NCBI RefSeq assembly: GCF_048128805.1
Contig: NC_136012.1
Location: 10,949,725-11,013,724 of the forward strand
Reading direction: 5' to 3'
Source of the DNA: Centroberyx gerrardi
Taxonomy: Eukaryota > Chordata > Actinopteri > Beryciformes > Berycidae
DNA length: 64,000 nucleotides
The notes below the pieces were generated by a model. It was given only the letters and a program-made list of their open reading frames with translations. It searched no databases and had not been told where the DNA came from. The position numbers and the translations under genes were made by a program. Shown piece after piece: positions 11,173-24,300 of the stretch (the first letter of the stretch is position 1; every line of letters begins with the position of its first letter).

Positions 11173-12441
11173 ACTCCACCACTGTCAAGTACTTTATTCA
11201 CAATAAGGTCATTTTCTTCTTTAAAAAATCATTTTTAATATACAACACAATTTTTGACAAGACAACTCCGTTTACAGCTAAATTTGAGCTCTTGAGTTCC
11301 AGCTTCTCTCATAACCAAAGCAAGCACATAGATGATGGGGGAGAGGGGCAGAGAGAGAAAGATGGAGTGAAAGGGACAGATGGACAGGAGTAGAAGTTAG
11401 AAGAGAGAATGAGAAAAGACACAGTGAGAGAGAAAGAGGGAAGGAGAAAGAGAACTACGCTTAGTATGATTTTTGTACTAAGAACCAAAATATTCATCAA
11501 ATAAAATTAGAAAATAATAGTAATAAAAAAAACAGTAAGAAAGTAAGAGTTAAAGAGAAAACAAAAAAAGAGCAGAGGTGTACCGGGATGCTGTATCCAA
11601 GGCAACCTCACATGCACGTCTGTCTGTTTGTCGCTTCTGCTCTGTTCCGCCGTTTCACAAGTCCACATACACAAACACACACTCGCGCAAACTTGAGTGT
11701 GTGTGCCCCCATATTCCAAGCGAGTGTGCATCCCTGGGGGAGGGGGGAAGGAGCGAGGGGGGGAAAGGAGAGACAGGGAGGAGTGAGAGGGAGTGAGAGG
11801 GAGTGGGGAAGGGCGCAAGTCGCCCCCAACACATTTCTCCCTCTTTCACTCCCTCCATCTCCCATCCTTCCTTCCTTTCTTAGAGCCGAGTAAAGAGTCT
11901 CTGTCTCCCACATCACAGCTCCGGTCATCCTCTGTCCAACTGTGCCACTGTGTGTGTGTATGTGTGTGTGTAATATATATATCTTTATCAGTGATTCCAT
12001 ATCTGTGGAAATATGTTTTGGCAGGGGGTTGAAAACTGAAGAGCAGAAGCTGCTTTGATTGGGTGTAAGGGGGACAGGGGGGAGCTTGGTGACTTGTAAG
12101 GTCTATGTTAATACTGGCATTAGTGTACTTTACAGAACATAAATTAGTAGTAGAATATGAACGTCTTGGGAGAGTTGCGTGGGTTCTGCAGTAGGGCATC
12201 CTCATCTGTGTCTACCTGTGTTTGTGTGTGTGCATGTCAAGGTACTGGCAGGCAATGGGCACGAGCTTAAGAGTCTGTCAGAACGGGCGAGGGAGGTGGA
12301 GGAGGTGGTGGTGGGGAGGGGTGGACAGAGAGATGACGAGGAGGAAGGAAAAGAAGAGATGGGCTCCTTTCCACAACGGACGCACCCATCAGCCAATCAG
12401 CCCTGGGCTCCTGCAAGAAAGGGTGCGGTGGGTGGCGCCAC
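11173..12441 (-). other. fbxw11: Probable fbxw11 3' UTR exon
   Basis: On the minus strand a strong acceptor (TTTCCCCCAG) ends just right of 12441, and an AATAAA (TTTATT on +, 11193-11198) lies about 1.25 kb downstream. The coding exon before it ends three bases past the stop at a CAG/GT donor. The main 3' UTR is therefore inferred to be a separate terminal exon. Confidence 0.55.
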
Positions 12442-12620
12442 CTGGGGGAAACAGAAAGGAGTAGTTAATGACATGCTGGTATGCTTAACTGTGTGTGTGT
12501 GTGCGCGTAAATTTAAGAGTGCGTGTATTCACAAACTTATTGACTAAGGTAATTCATAATACTGTATGTACATTTGCATGAACAGGTCTTATCAACCAAC
12601 TGTGAACATGTGCGTGTGTA

Positions 12621-12786
12621 CCTGCTATCTAGAGATGTAAGTGTAGGTGCGGGACGGAGACCGTCCCTCTGACTGGCCATTGGTCGAGACGTTCAGGAAG
12701 TCCCAGATCAGAATGGTGTCGTCGTGGGAACTGCTGATGATCTGGAACTCATCAAACTGCAGACGGAACACGCGGCCCGAGTGCTC
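12621..12786 (-). CDS. fbxw11: fbxw11 last coding exon (WD blade 7, stop)
   Basis: Acceptor TTCAG before GAGCACTCG. Encodes [29 protein letters not shown] and the tail [11 protein letters not shown]; stop at 12625-12627. A CAG/GTAC donor follows three bases after the stop. The linker (STNGQSEG) differs from human, as expected for this variable segment. Confidence 0.95.
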
Positions 12787-13146
12787 CTGAACACACACAA
12801 ACAAAATTAGGAATTCAGCTGGACATACACAAGTTTGTGTCACACGCATGCCAAATTACAGATACTCACCACTAGTGTGCGCAGACATAGGGTGCTGGCA
12901 GGGGCTCGTGGGTCCAGGGCTGCCTGCAGGTCCCACACCTTGATCTTCCTGCAGAGAGACATGAGAAGACAGGAGGTCAGAAACAACATGTGTCTCTAAG
13001 TACATAAAACTGTGTGTGTGCGAGTGACTCACCCGTCGTAGGCGCCACTGACAATCCTCTTGTTGTCGAAGCGAATGCAGCGCACCAGCTCCTCATGACC
13101 CTCCAGCACCCGCAAACACGCACCGCACTCTATGTCCCATAACCTG

Positions 13147-13178
<32 letters not shown>

Positions 13179-15269
13179 CGCTTCAGCACACACACAAAAG
13201 TATACAGTCCCGTCAGTATTTACATGCTAGTCAGTGCATACATGTATTCAAAATAATGGGGTTGCACTTGACAGCGAGGTTATTTTGCAATATTTAATTC
13301 AATTGATGATGATGTCCATCATGATGACGATGGACAAAATGTTTTCAACTCTCTGGCCTTTATCAGTATCTCAGTGTGATAAAAGATCCACCAAACTGCA
13401 GATCTATTTAGTTTAATTGAATCATTTTCACATAAAATGTCAGCATCAAGTGATTTCAACAATGTAAAAACATAAATTGCATACATTTTTAATAGACAAG
13501 GAAAGATCAACAGATCTTACGAATTACAATCTATTAAGACTTGTTTATGGTCTTGCACACATACCGGATGGTGTTGTCGGACGAGCCACTGACCACCAGG
13601 CGATCTCGGTACTGCAGGCAGGCGATGCCCCGCTTGTGCCCATTTAGAGTGCGCACAAACTCACAGGTGCTGGTGCTCCACACCTAAAAAGGGGGTGACG
13701 GAGAAACACAACCACAGACATGACTCACATATTCAACACAATGGCCTATATTTATTCAGATGCTTACTGCTTACCCAACAAGTTGGAACTTTAAGACTCT
13801 GTTGCTGGATGTGAAATTACAGGCTAAGTTTGACATTTCTAGTTTCTTTGAAATGCACTTCAAAACACATAATTCACCCCCCCCCCCCCACCCGCACCTT
13901 TTAGTATAAGGAATCTTTTACACTATGAGTTGATCATTTTGGGGCCGATTTCTTTTTTTACCGTTTCCAGTTCAAATCCTGTAATGGCTGTGGAAATCTG
14001 GGCAGAGAGAATGAATGACCAACACTCTACCCTCTCTCAGCAAGGCCTTTTAACCCCCAACTGCTCCAGTGGAGCTGCTTTGTAGATGACAGTAGAAGAC
14101 TATCGTGGCGCTGGGAAGCTCCCATATATGAATGTGAAACTGGGCGTTGTTGAAATAGAGCATGTGTGCTCAATCAATCTTTCCACGATAAATCAATTTA
14201 AAAATAAAACCGATGCTGCAAAAACAATTGTCAGAGCCAAAACATTTCTGATGCAATCTAATGTTCTCTGCTCTTGTTACCTTGATGGTGCGGTCCCCTG
14301 AGGCGGACACGATGTACTTGTCGTCAAAGTCCACCACATTGACGGCGGCGCGGTGCCCCACCAGGACGCGGCGGAGGCTGATGTCTGTGGGCGAGGCCAT
14401 GTCCCAGACCGCGATCGAACGGTCCTTGGAGCAGGTGACCATCAGGCCGTTGGCGAAGCGCAGGTGGAGTACCGCCTCGTTGTGGTGGATCAGAGTGTTC
14501 AGCACCTCGCCTGACGTCACCTCCCACACCCTGCGGAGGAGGAGAAGAGGAGGGAATGGAAGGAAGCAGGGGAGGATGTGGGAGAGACGGGAGAGGTGGC
14601 AGGGGAATGAGAAAAGAGGTAGGGAGAGGAGAGACGACAGGGTGGTCGAATGATGAGGGCAGAGGTGATGGAGGGAGGAGAGGGGGAGGAAAAGGAAAGG
14701 TGGCAGGAAGGGAAAAAAGGGGATGTGGAATGAGAGGGGAGGGGTACGAGACAAAGGGAGAGGGAAGAAATGACAAGGAGGTGAGAGAAGTGGAAAAAGA
14801 TAGGAGGAAGGGGTGAGTCGGAAAGGAAAATGAGATGGGGCAGGGGGAAGAGTGGTCAAAAAGAAGGAAAGAGGAAGGTTGAAGACGGAGAGAGTGGAAA
14901 AGACAGATATGTAATGGGAGCGAGGGAAAAAGAAAAACAATGGAGACAGGAGAGAGAATGATGTTTATTAGTTTTACAATGGAGAGTAGCTCATAGAGTT
15001 CACACATATGCACATAGAGCGCACGCACGCACGCAGGAGTGGCTGGTAAAAACATTTTATTGAACTCCACCGTTGGGCAGCGAGGATCAAACGAAGAACA
15101 CACACTGGAAAAGCTGACATTCAAACCTACAAACAAGTGCCTGTCAAGTCGTTGCTAAGGAAGTGAAGTCACATTTTCCTTGGATACCGCCCAGCGAGTA
15201 CGGCCGAAGTGTGAAGTAATAAGAGAATAAACGTTGAGCTTCTGTGTGCAGTAGCCAATGCAAAGTGCC

Positions 15270-15301
<32 letters not shown>

Positions 15302-18300
15302 AGGTCTTTTAAATAGCTGCAGTAAAACGTACAGCTACATTACAAAAGCATTAACCGTATCCCACTATCTCTTGCCGTGACAGGAAATGTAAGTAACTAT
15401 GGGATAATAAACTTAAATATTCTTATCTTGCATCTGATAAAAAGTAACACAAATTGCAGACTGTGAGGGGCTGCTGCACAAATAGGTTAGGTGGGCACTG
15501 AAACACTGCAAAACAGTGTGCCTCAGTAAGTAATGTAAATCCAATTTATTAAAGAAAAAAAATCTCACTGTGTATACACATTTGGTTTTGGCTGGGTGCA
15601 GGACAATTCATATTAACTTATAGTATAAATGATGCCATCTCCAAGTACCATATTTTGAGTATTGTAACCTCTACAGTAGGTATAGAGTAGCTTGGTACAG
15701 TGTGGTTAGGAACGCAAAAATTGAAATGATTTACTTGCATGCATTAATCAAATTATCCATGTTCTTTAGGCCTACATTTGTTTTTAATAAATTAACTGCA
15801 TTTTGCTGTTTTGGTAACAGATACATGTATTTTGCATGAAAGGCAAAGAGTAGAGCAGGTTTTGAAGCTATGAAAGTAGGCCAAACAATATTCACCTATG
15901 AATGGTTATTTTTTGAAAATTGAAATCGAATTCCATCAGCAGCCTTGCCTCGTGTGCTGCTTCTTTTGAGAGTTCAGCATGCCGTCTTACCGCAGAACAC
16001 AACGGCCATTGTTTCATTCGGTGACAAGCGATCTCCCGTTCACGCATATGTGGGTCTGTACATTTTGCTGTGTGGAGGAAGGGCCATTCTGTTCTTCAAC
16101 TACACCCATTTCACAATGATTGGACAAATGGACTGCTAATTCACACACCCTGTATACCACTTGCAAAAGGAAGAAATAACAAAAAAAAAAAACCTTCACA
16201 CAAAGAAGCAAAAAATTAACAGTTGAAGAGAGTGAAAGTTTTGTTTTTCGGATGACTGATTGTATTGGAAAAGATTGATTTTGCCCATTATGACAGACTT
16301 CTGAAAGCATATGTCTGCATCTGTCAAGAGGCAGCCCTTGTGAGATGAATTAAAAGGTATGGCTTCGCAACTGATCAAAAGAGTATTGATTTCCAAATCA
16401 CAAGAGGCTGTATTTATTAGAGGGAAATGTAGGATTTCAGGCTGCGTTTCCCCTGAGCAATGATTCCTTGGCCTACATTTCAACTTGCAGTTTGGCGAGC
16501 GTTAGCATCTGATCCACCAGTTTAAAAGTGCTAAAAATTCATGTCAGACAAGGCACACCCAAATAACTGCCAAAATAAAGATACAACTTCCACATAATAG
16601 CCTAACTCGTGTCTAATTTGCCTTTTGTCCGATTGTCAGGGGGGAACTGATTCAAACTAAGTAGTAGGATGTGGAGCCAGATTGTTCTCAGTTTGGCCGT
16701 GGCTTCACTTTGTGTTTGCCAGATGGAGTGAAGTAGGATAATATATCAGGGTGAAAAAGGAGACGAGTTTAGCTTCTTTACATGACTGTCAGCCCAATTT
16801 CTCAGAGCAGGAATACTGCTTTTGGCTACTACTATTTGTATTTACATGCCAGTCGCAATGTTTGCGAAAAGCCTCAGCTTCTTGTAGAGTGAAAATGCTC
16901 TTACTGAAGTATGATTTGCCGGCTTATTTTCCCCTTGAGTGTAATCTTGCGTATCAGACCAAGCCCTGATCCCCACTGTGAAGCGTCCCTTCAGTAATAG
17001 AAGGCTTATATTGCAAGGATTTATTTATGCTATATTGCCAAAGCTCTAGCTTTTTGTTTTTAAAAAACATTATTCTTATGGCATTCATGCTTCATTAGAT
17101 AGCATATAATAGAGAAACCGGAGGGATAGCAGAGAGGGACAGACATGCAACAAATGTCATAAGGTGGACTCAATGTACTTTTTGGATAATGTACTGTAAG
17201 GCAAACAGTGGCTGCGCTACTGAGACTAATAAAGCAGACTGTTATACAACTGCACTTGTACAGAAGGGCCAGTGTTGGATTTCTAGCATAGTAGTCCATG
17301 TCTGAGGCTTACTGATTAATATTAAAAGTGAAATCAAGCTTTTGAGTGACTTTTCTATACATTCATTTTATAGACGCATCGCACCAGAACCTGTTTGATC
17401 ATCTGCTTTTAGACTCAGTACGTTGTTAGGATTTCCTCTAAGGTTTTACACTGACCGCGTTCGGACTCCGCATGTGTTAGTAAATACAAATGAATGAACG
17501 TGACAGCTTGATGCCGTCTGGGCAAGCATAGTTGTGTAGTAGCCTGTCAAACCATCCAGACACCCAGTATAAATAACTTTGCGTACCAACCTTCTCTTCA
17601 ATAACTGAAAGTCATTTTTAACCTTTCTGTGACTCACTTTTGGGTCCCAGTCCAACCTTACAGTGTGTGCTGTCTGTACCAAAACTGATGTGCGTCGTAC
17701 CTGACAGTCGAGTCAGAGGAGCCGGTGACGATGACCCTCTCATCATACTGCAGACACAACACTGAGCCTGTGTGACCGGTCAGTATCTTCAGACACTCCA
17801 GAGACTGCTTATCCCAGATCTGTGTGGAGGAGGGAAGACAAGAAAGACAAGGAAGAAGAGAAGGAAGAGAAAAAGGAATAGGAGGACAAGCGAGACAAAG
17901 GGAGAGGGGGATATTGATAGAGTAAGAGAGAAAGAAAGAAAGAGGAAAAAATAAGATAATGGTAAGACAGTGGCTCTGAAAAGGTAGCAGATTTGGGTCA
18001 TGCAAAGAATGGCCTGATCTCACAGCATTGTTCATGCCCCATTTCCCCACTGCTGCTGCTGTGCTGAGCTGGGTGTGTGTGTGTTTATGCATCCGCATGA
18101 GCCTAGCCATTCTTGCTCTTCCCTGGGTGTGTGTAGCCTCCTCCAGAACAATAATAAGACAAATCCCCTCTTCTCCTCCTTCCATTCTCCCCTCCTCCTC
18201 CTCCTCCTCCTTTCCCAAGCCAGACAGATGAGTGGAACACACAGCGAGTCTGGAGATGAGCCTTTTTATCCTATAATTCACTTGTGTTCTGTCTGACTGT

Positions 18301-21300
18301 CTGCTGGTTTACCCCAGCGCCACAGACAATAAGATGATAAGCCACACTGGGCCAGAAAAAGAGATTCAATTCAGAAGTACACCAACACAGGTAGGGGGAA
18401 AAGAACACACACACACATATGTTTCTCATGACCACACACACTTTCGCCTCTCTATTGCTGGTGCTTAAACGCACAAAGTGAGATCAATGTTAAGAATTTT
18501 CTGCACTTGCCTAGTCGGGCCAGGAGGTCAGAGTTCTATTTGCCTCTAGTATGTTTTCGCTGGCCCAGCAGGAAAAACACAAAAAAACTTGTTAATCCTA
18601 AAAACCTATTTTTAAGAACTCAGTAAAAGTATATATTGACCCTTGAACCTCACAACTAACTGCTAAAAGCTTTTCAGTAAATGTAACCAGCAGTTAACAT
18701 GGAAAAAACAAAACAAAACCAGAGGGGAAATTCAATATGCCAGTAAGTCTCTCATTTTCATCCATCTAGCCAATAAATGAATGGGTTCTGATGAGGGGTT
18801 CTCACCCTGCCGCTTTGCCATCATACAGACTAGGTGCTGCCGGCTGTTGTTCTGGGCACTGAGTTTGTGTTTACAGTAATCATCAGTGCCTTGAACGAGC
18901 CCTATTCGCCTCACTTGGAAATTACAGACAAGGGCATTTTCCAGCTTTGTAATTCCAACTACCTGCTGCTATGTCCACTACCCACAATTCTAGGGTGCCG
19001 TCGAATCTGATTGGTTAGAAAAAGCACAACGGAGAGGCAAGGGGGCCAGAGCAAAGACGCAAAGATAACAGGCTTATCTCCAAGTGAAAAATAGCATGCC
19101 CATAAACGTTTTTCCCCAAAAGCAGTGGCCCAATTGGGCCAGTTACTGATCAATCAACTTGCCCACGTCAACGTCTTACTGACCGCAGGCAATCCTTAAT
19201 GTCAAACCCTACACGCACACACACACACATACAGACATGTACCTTGATGGAATTGTCCCTAAGGCCGCTGATGATCTTGTCATCGTCGTACTGGAGACAG
19301 TAGACCCCTTTACTATTCTCTGAGCGACACTGAATCCTCTGCAGGTTGTGTCTGCCACATCGCCAGTTAGCCTCAATAGTCTGGAGGGGAGGGAGGGACA
19401 GAGAGGGAGAAAAATACAGAGAGAAAGGAGGAAGACAGAAGAATTTATGCATGTTATTAGCGAGGACAAAAACAGATGCAAGATCTAATGAGTTGGAAAA
19501 TGGTCATGAGAGTGTTGAGACTAGAATAGCACTGTTCTACACTACGACTATTAACTCCACTTTATTAATAGCTTGTAATCAAGATGTGTTTAAAGCAGCA
19601 AGGCAACATGTGCAGGACACTCTCACTAACAGTGGAAAAAAAGCCATAGCAACAGTGAGAACAACTCACTGCTATACTATGGCTATACTCAGTGAGATTA
19701 CCCAATGGGATATCTGGTCAAGTTAGATTTTTTTTTTCAATAAATAAGCCAAGTGTGGGCCAATGGTGGGTGTATTTTCTAAGACTAGAAAAGAAAAACT
19801 ACTCTCTCCATTTCAAACAGAAGCCCCGATGATTTGCTTTGTGGTTTAATTCGGGGATATTTGTCGAGTTTTAGGATCCAATTTGCTGTAAGATACTTAT
19901 AATACCTTCCCACTAGACTGCTAATTGGCGTTTTAAAGAAAAGGAAATAATGAACTCTTCCAATAGAAAGAAGCTTACAGAGGCTGGAGAGTAGAGCACT
20001 GCTTGTAGACATCATATTTCACTGAGTGTGATGTTAATTGAAAAACGCACATATAGTACTTTAAAAGTGCATGAAAATGAAATGTGTTATGTTGCTATTA
20101 AAATCTGTTTGGCAGTTGTCTCTTACCTCTATGTCTTGGATGATCTTGGGGTAAAGGGAGTGATAGTAGGAGTTGGGCGGGACTTCTGTAGTGCGGTTCT
20201 TGAACAGGTACTTCTCCCTTGGGGAAGAAAAACAGAAAGAATGACACCTGTGCAGCCCCTGTTGGAAGCCAACCTAACACAAGCTTCCTTCTCCACTTCC
20301 TCACCCTTTCCTTTACCCCAAATTAGATGGCAGAAACTGAAAAACTAACAAGCATGCTGAAAAAGATGATTTACCCTGTCCTTAGAAAAAGGAACTCGGT
20401 TCATTCCCCCCTGCCCCATCATTTCTTTATGTAAAACTGCAGTAGATAAGCCAGCCCCCTCAGTGTCCTCACCACTGGTGTCTCTCGGACAAGCCCTTCC
20501 AGAGTGGGTCGGTGCGGACCATGCGTTCGATGAGCTTCTTCCACAGCATCCCCTCTGAGATTACCCTCTGCCACTCCTTACACACCAGCTCTGCTGAGCA
20601 CAGCGAGCGTGCATCCAGGAAGGACAGGATGTTCTCCGCTATGTGGTCCAAGCCCTGGGCTGGGGGTGGGAGGAGAAGGGGGTGAGTAAGTGTCTCTGCT
20701 GCAGAATCAATGGAAATTAGTCTGGTCTGTTTGTGTGTAGAGCCTTACTGTGTACAGTCACACTGCAGTTAGGAGCATGGATTTGACGTTAGAGTTGCTG
20801 CTACCAAAGTGTGGTTTTGCATCTGTCTGTATTTGTACCTGGCAGCGCAGTGATGAAATCCCTCTGAAGCATGGGTTTGAGGTAGGAGTTGATGTGGCCG
20901 TGCTGGTAGTGGCACATGCGGGAGATCAGGTGCTCCACAAACTCCACCTGGTCGGCCTCCGACCACTGGTCAAACAGGGCGATGCAGTGCTCCTTCTCCT
21001 TCTCATAGTTGCCCTCCGATGGACGCTTGCGGGACCCTGTCACTGGACCGTTACTAAGCTGAAAAGAGCAAGTGTGTTATTATCTGGATGTTACATAGGA
21101 ACACATTTCAGCTGTGATATAAAAATCTTATGCAGAATCTTAATTCAATAAATAAAAAGGGAAAAAGTTATTCTATGGCGATCTGATGGGTCAATGCATA
21201 GTCACTGCCACAGACAACATGGTGTCAAGCTTCTATCCAGAATTACTACATGTTGAAACACACAATCTAAATCTAAATGCAGTGACTATATTTCCTAAAT

Positions 21301-24300
21301 GTAAGCCTTGCACTGAAATTACAAGGCATAAAAAATCTGTTATTTTTCTATTACGAAAATAAGCACATTAGATTAAAATGGCAGGTGAAACTCATCAGTG
21401 ACACTTTCTGCAGTTCTTGCATTGGGCCTTAGAACAGTCTAGGAACAGGATGAAGAGGAGGCTCTTCCTCCAGGCTTAATGTTGCAGAATGGACTAACTT
21501 AAAAACATTTTCACCGATGAGGTTAGCATGGCATTCTTGTCAAATGTGGTGATTTTTCCCACAGTTTAAAGCCGTTTATATTTTTTTATTGCACTAGAGG
21601 ACTACAGGGGAGAAAAATCAGTGAAATATGGTTCCAAAATGTATCTTGATGTCAACAACAGTTGCCAACATCAATCTAAGGTATTTACTTCTATTGAGGC
21701 AAGAATGACATAGGACATGTGTCAAAAACACTTATGTCCATAAATGAATGAGTACCACATCCTATGCTATGAATTCAAACAAATCAAGTCATTCCATCCA
21801 TATTGAAATGCTGTTAAGATATTACTGCATTCTTCTGAAATTTTCAAGGATTTTCAAGGCCTGTGACAGCAATGTAATAAGCTTACCTAAGAATGACCTC
21901 CATATGACCAAGCTAATTCTATGGTTTATTCAGGCTGGAGCATTTACATGCAAGGAAACAAGTCATATATTGTGCTTACTTATTATGCATATAGGTTCCC
22001 CAAGTCATGGTCACGGATCATTTAGTCCACCCAGAAATAAACGTATGCACACACACCTTGAGAACTGTGTTCTTCTTTGGCGACAGGTCGTCTACGAGGT
22101 TCTGTGACTCCATCCCTGACGTGTTCTGCGGAAAAAGGACAAAACAAAGGGTAGGGGTAGGTTAGTGTTGTGTTCAATTGGTGTCTGTGTCAAAGGCACT
22201 GAGAGAGCCAGGGTAGCGGTGTGGATAGCGCTGGACACAGAGTGCCACAAACACAGCCAAGGAAGGGTAGCCAACATGACTTCTGAGGCGTGCACGCATA
22301 GACACACACGTGCATACACACACATATGCAGCTAAACTGAGCACTGCAACAAAAGGAATCTATCTGGTTGCTTGTCTGTGATGTGGGCTAAGTAGTCTGG
22401 ACAGGAAATTAAACTGCAGCATCTTGGGTATGTCACTGGCAGCAGCTCAGACACAACTGTAATGAAACTAGAATCAGATAGTGGCCTTCCAGCATATACA
22501 GAGGATAGGAGGCAGAAACATGTTGAACGTAACTGGATCCCAGACTTAACATGATTTGAGTCCTGCAACAAGTGCATTGCAAACAAGCTAGACTGACTTG
22601 AATCATTATCCTCACAACAGAAATAGGGTTATAGCAGCACAAACAACTTAGAGCGAGATAGGCTGACCACTTAGGAGCACACTGAAGACTTCATCAATAT
22701 TTCACATCATGCCAATTACACTTACACTGCCAAATATCTTTGAAACATTGGTTAATAGTTGGTTCCTTCCTTAGCATGCATACATCTTTGGAAATCATGA
22801 ACAATCAAGTAGCAATATCAGGTACCCAAGGTAGATATGCAGATGTCACCAACAAGTTTTCATTGGGAAAATCTAGTCTTACAATCATAGTTTTAGCATA
22901 CATACAACAGCAACGTGGAGACTCGTGCACTTCCACGAGACTCTTATTGACCCTTAGGTCAATAAGTTTCATCATAGAATATCCCTCAATTCTTAAAATT
23001 CTCTTAAGCCGGGGCTACAAACACTCAAGAAATGAACAGTAACAGCCCAACCTTTTCTGTGAGGTACACCAAAACATGACTAATGCATGATTACCGTTTT
23101 CTTTGAATCTACTGTCACTCTTAGGGTTTGATTGTTAGCCTTTATTCTAACAGCGTGTTCACTGCTTCCGTATGTGTGCACAACCTCCAATTTGGGGAGA
23201 TTGGACACACACAGCCTTTACCTGGAAGAGGGTCAATGCTATCACATATCTGTGAGTGTGTGTAGGTGATGAGTGAGCCAAGGTCAGAGTCTTTGAAAAT
23301 GGCTGTGTAGGCGAAACGGCTAGAATAGAGGCCTGTCTGTCTATATACTGTAATCGCCCATCTGTTAGTGCTTCCCCAGAGGCCAAAGAGTTGCCATTGG
23401 TGGTTTCTACCTGGAGACATTGAGCAGAACCAATGGCAACCACAGCAGTGGATGTCACCAACACAGCCACACAGACAAACAGACAAAAGGTCAGTTACCA
23501 AGACCAGAGCAGACAGGACAAGCAGGCAGGATGGGCTTGCTGGTGTTGATGATCATGCAGAGCAGAAAGACAGAAGGACAGATAAACAGAGAGACTGGGT
23601 TAGGCCAGGCAGGCAGGCAAGCAAGCATGAAGCCTCTCAGAAGAAGACCCCCCACCTCAGCCCTCACACCTCCAGGTAGAAGGGGGAAAAAAAGCGTTGC
23701 TCCTCAACTCTGGGTTATTCTCTGGTACCACTGCACCCTATTCTCCTTACTCTAACCCACTGGGGAATCATTCTAATATTCATACTCATCCAATAAGAAT
23801 CTGCAGCTTACATTACAAGAAACAATCACACTGTGCAGTGGATGTTTCAGCTTTGTGATGCCCAATTTGGATGCAAAAAATTGAATTGACAAAGCACTGG
23901 ACAAAACTAAATTATGGTTTATAAAGCTAAAATTCTGTTCCAAGTCACACCAGAGAAGAACCTGAGAGCAGTGTGCTTCCAATAGGGAGGAAAGGACAAC
24001 AGAAGGTGAGAGGAGGTAGGAGGGTGAGGGGGGTGACTGGGTGCTGTCCGCACCACGGTGGTATGAGGAGTCGTGAGGGAGGAGTGGGCGATGAAAAGTG
24101 TAGGGTGAGGGGATGGGGAGGGAGGGAGGGGGAAGGGGCAGCAGAATTAAGAGGAGAGAGGCAGAACCTGGTTGTGAGCCCGGGTGGAGGGGATGCTCTG
24201 CAGGCACCTGAGTGCACACAAACTCTCAGCCACCGAGGAGCAGCCCAGCCAGAGAGAGCGAGGCACAGAGCACTGTGTGAAAGAGAGAGAGGAAGGGAGG

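Noticed and set aside
14170-15136. Two long minus-strand open frames (256 and 270 codons) over the WD40 exon
   Set aside because: One contains the true fbxw11 exon, and both are extended only by the Ser/Pro/Leu-rich pyrimidine tract of the intron.
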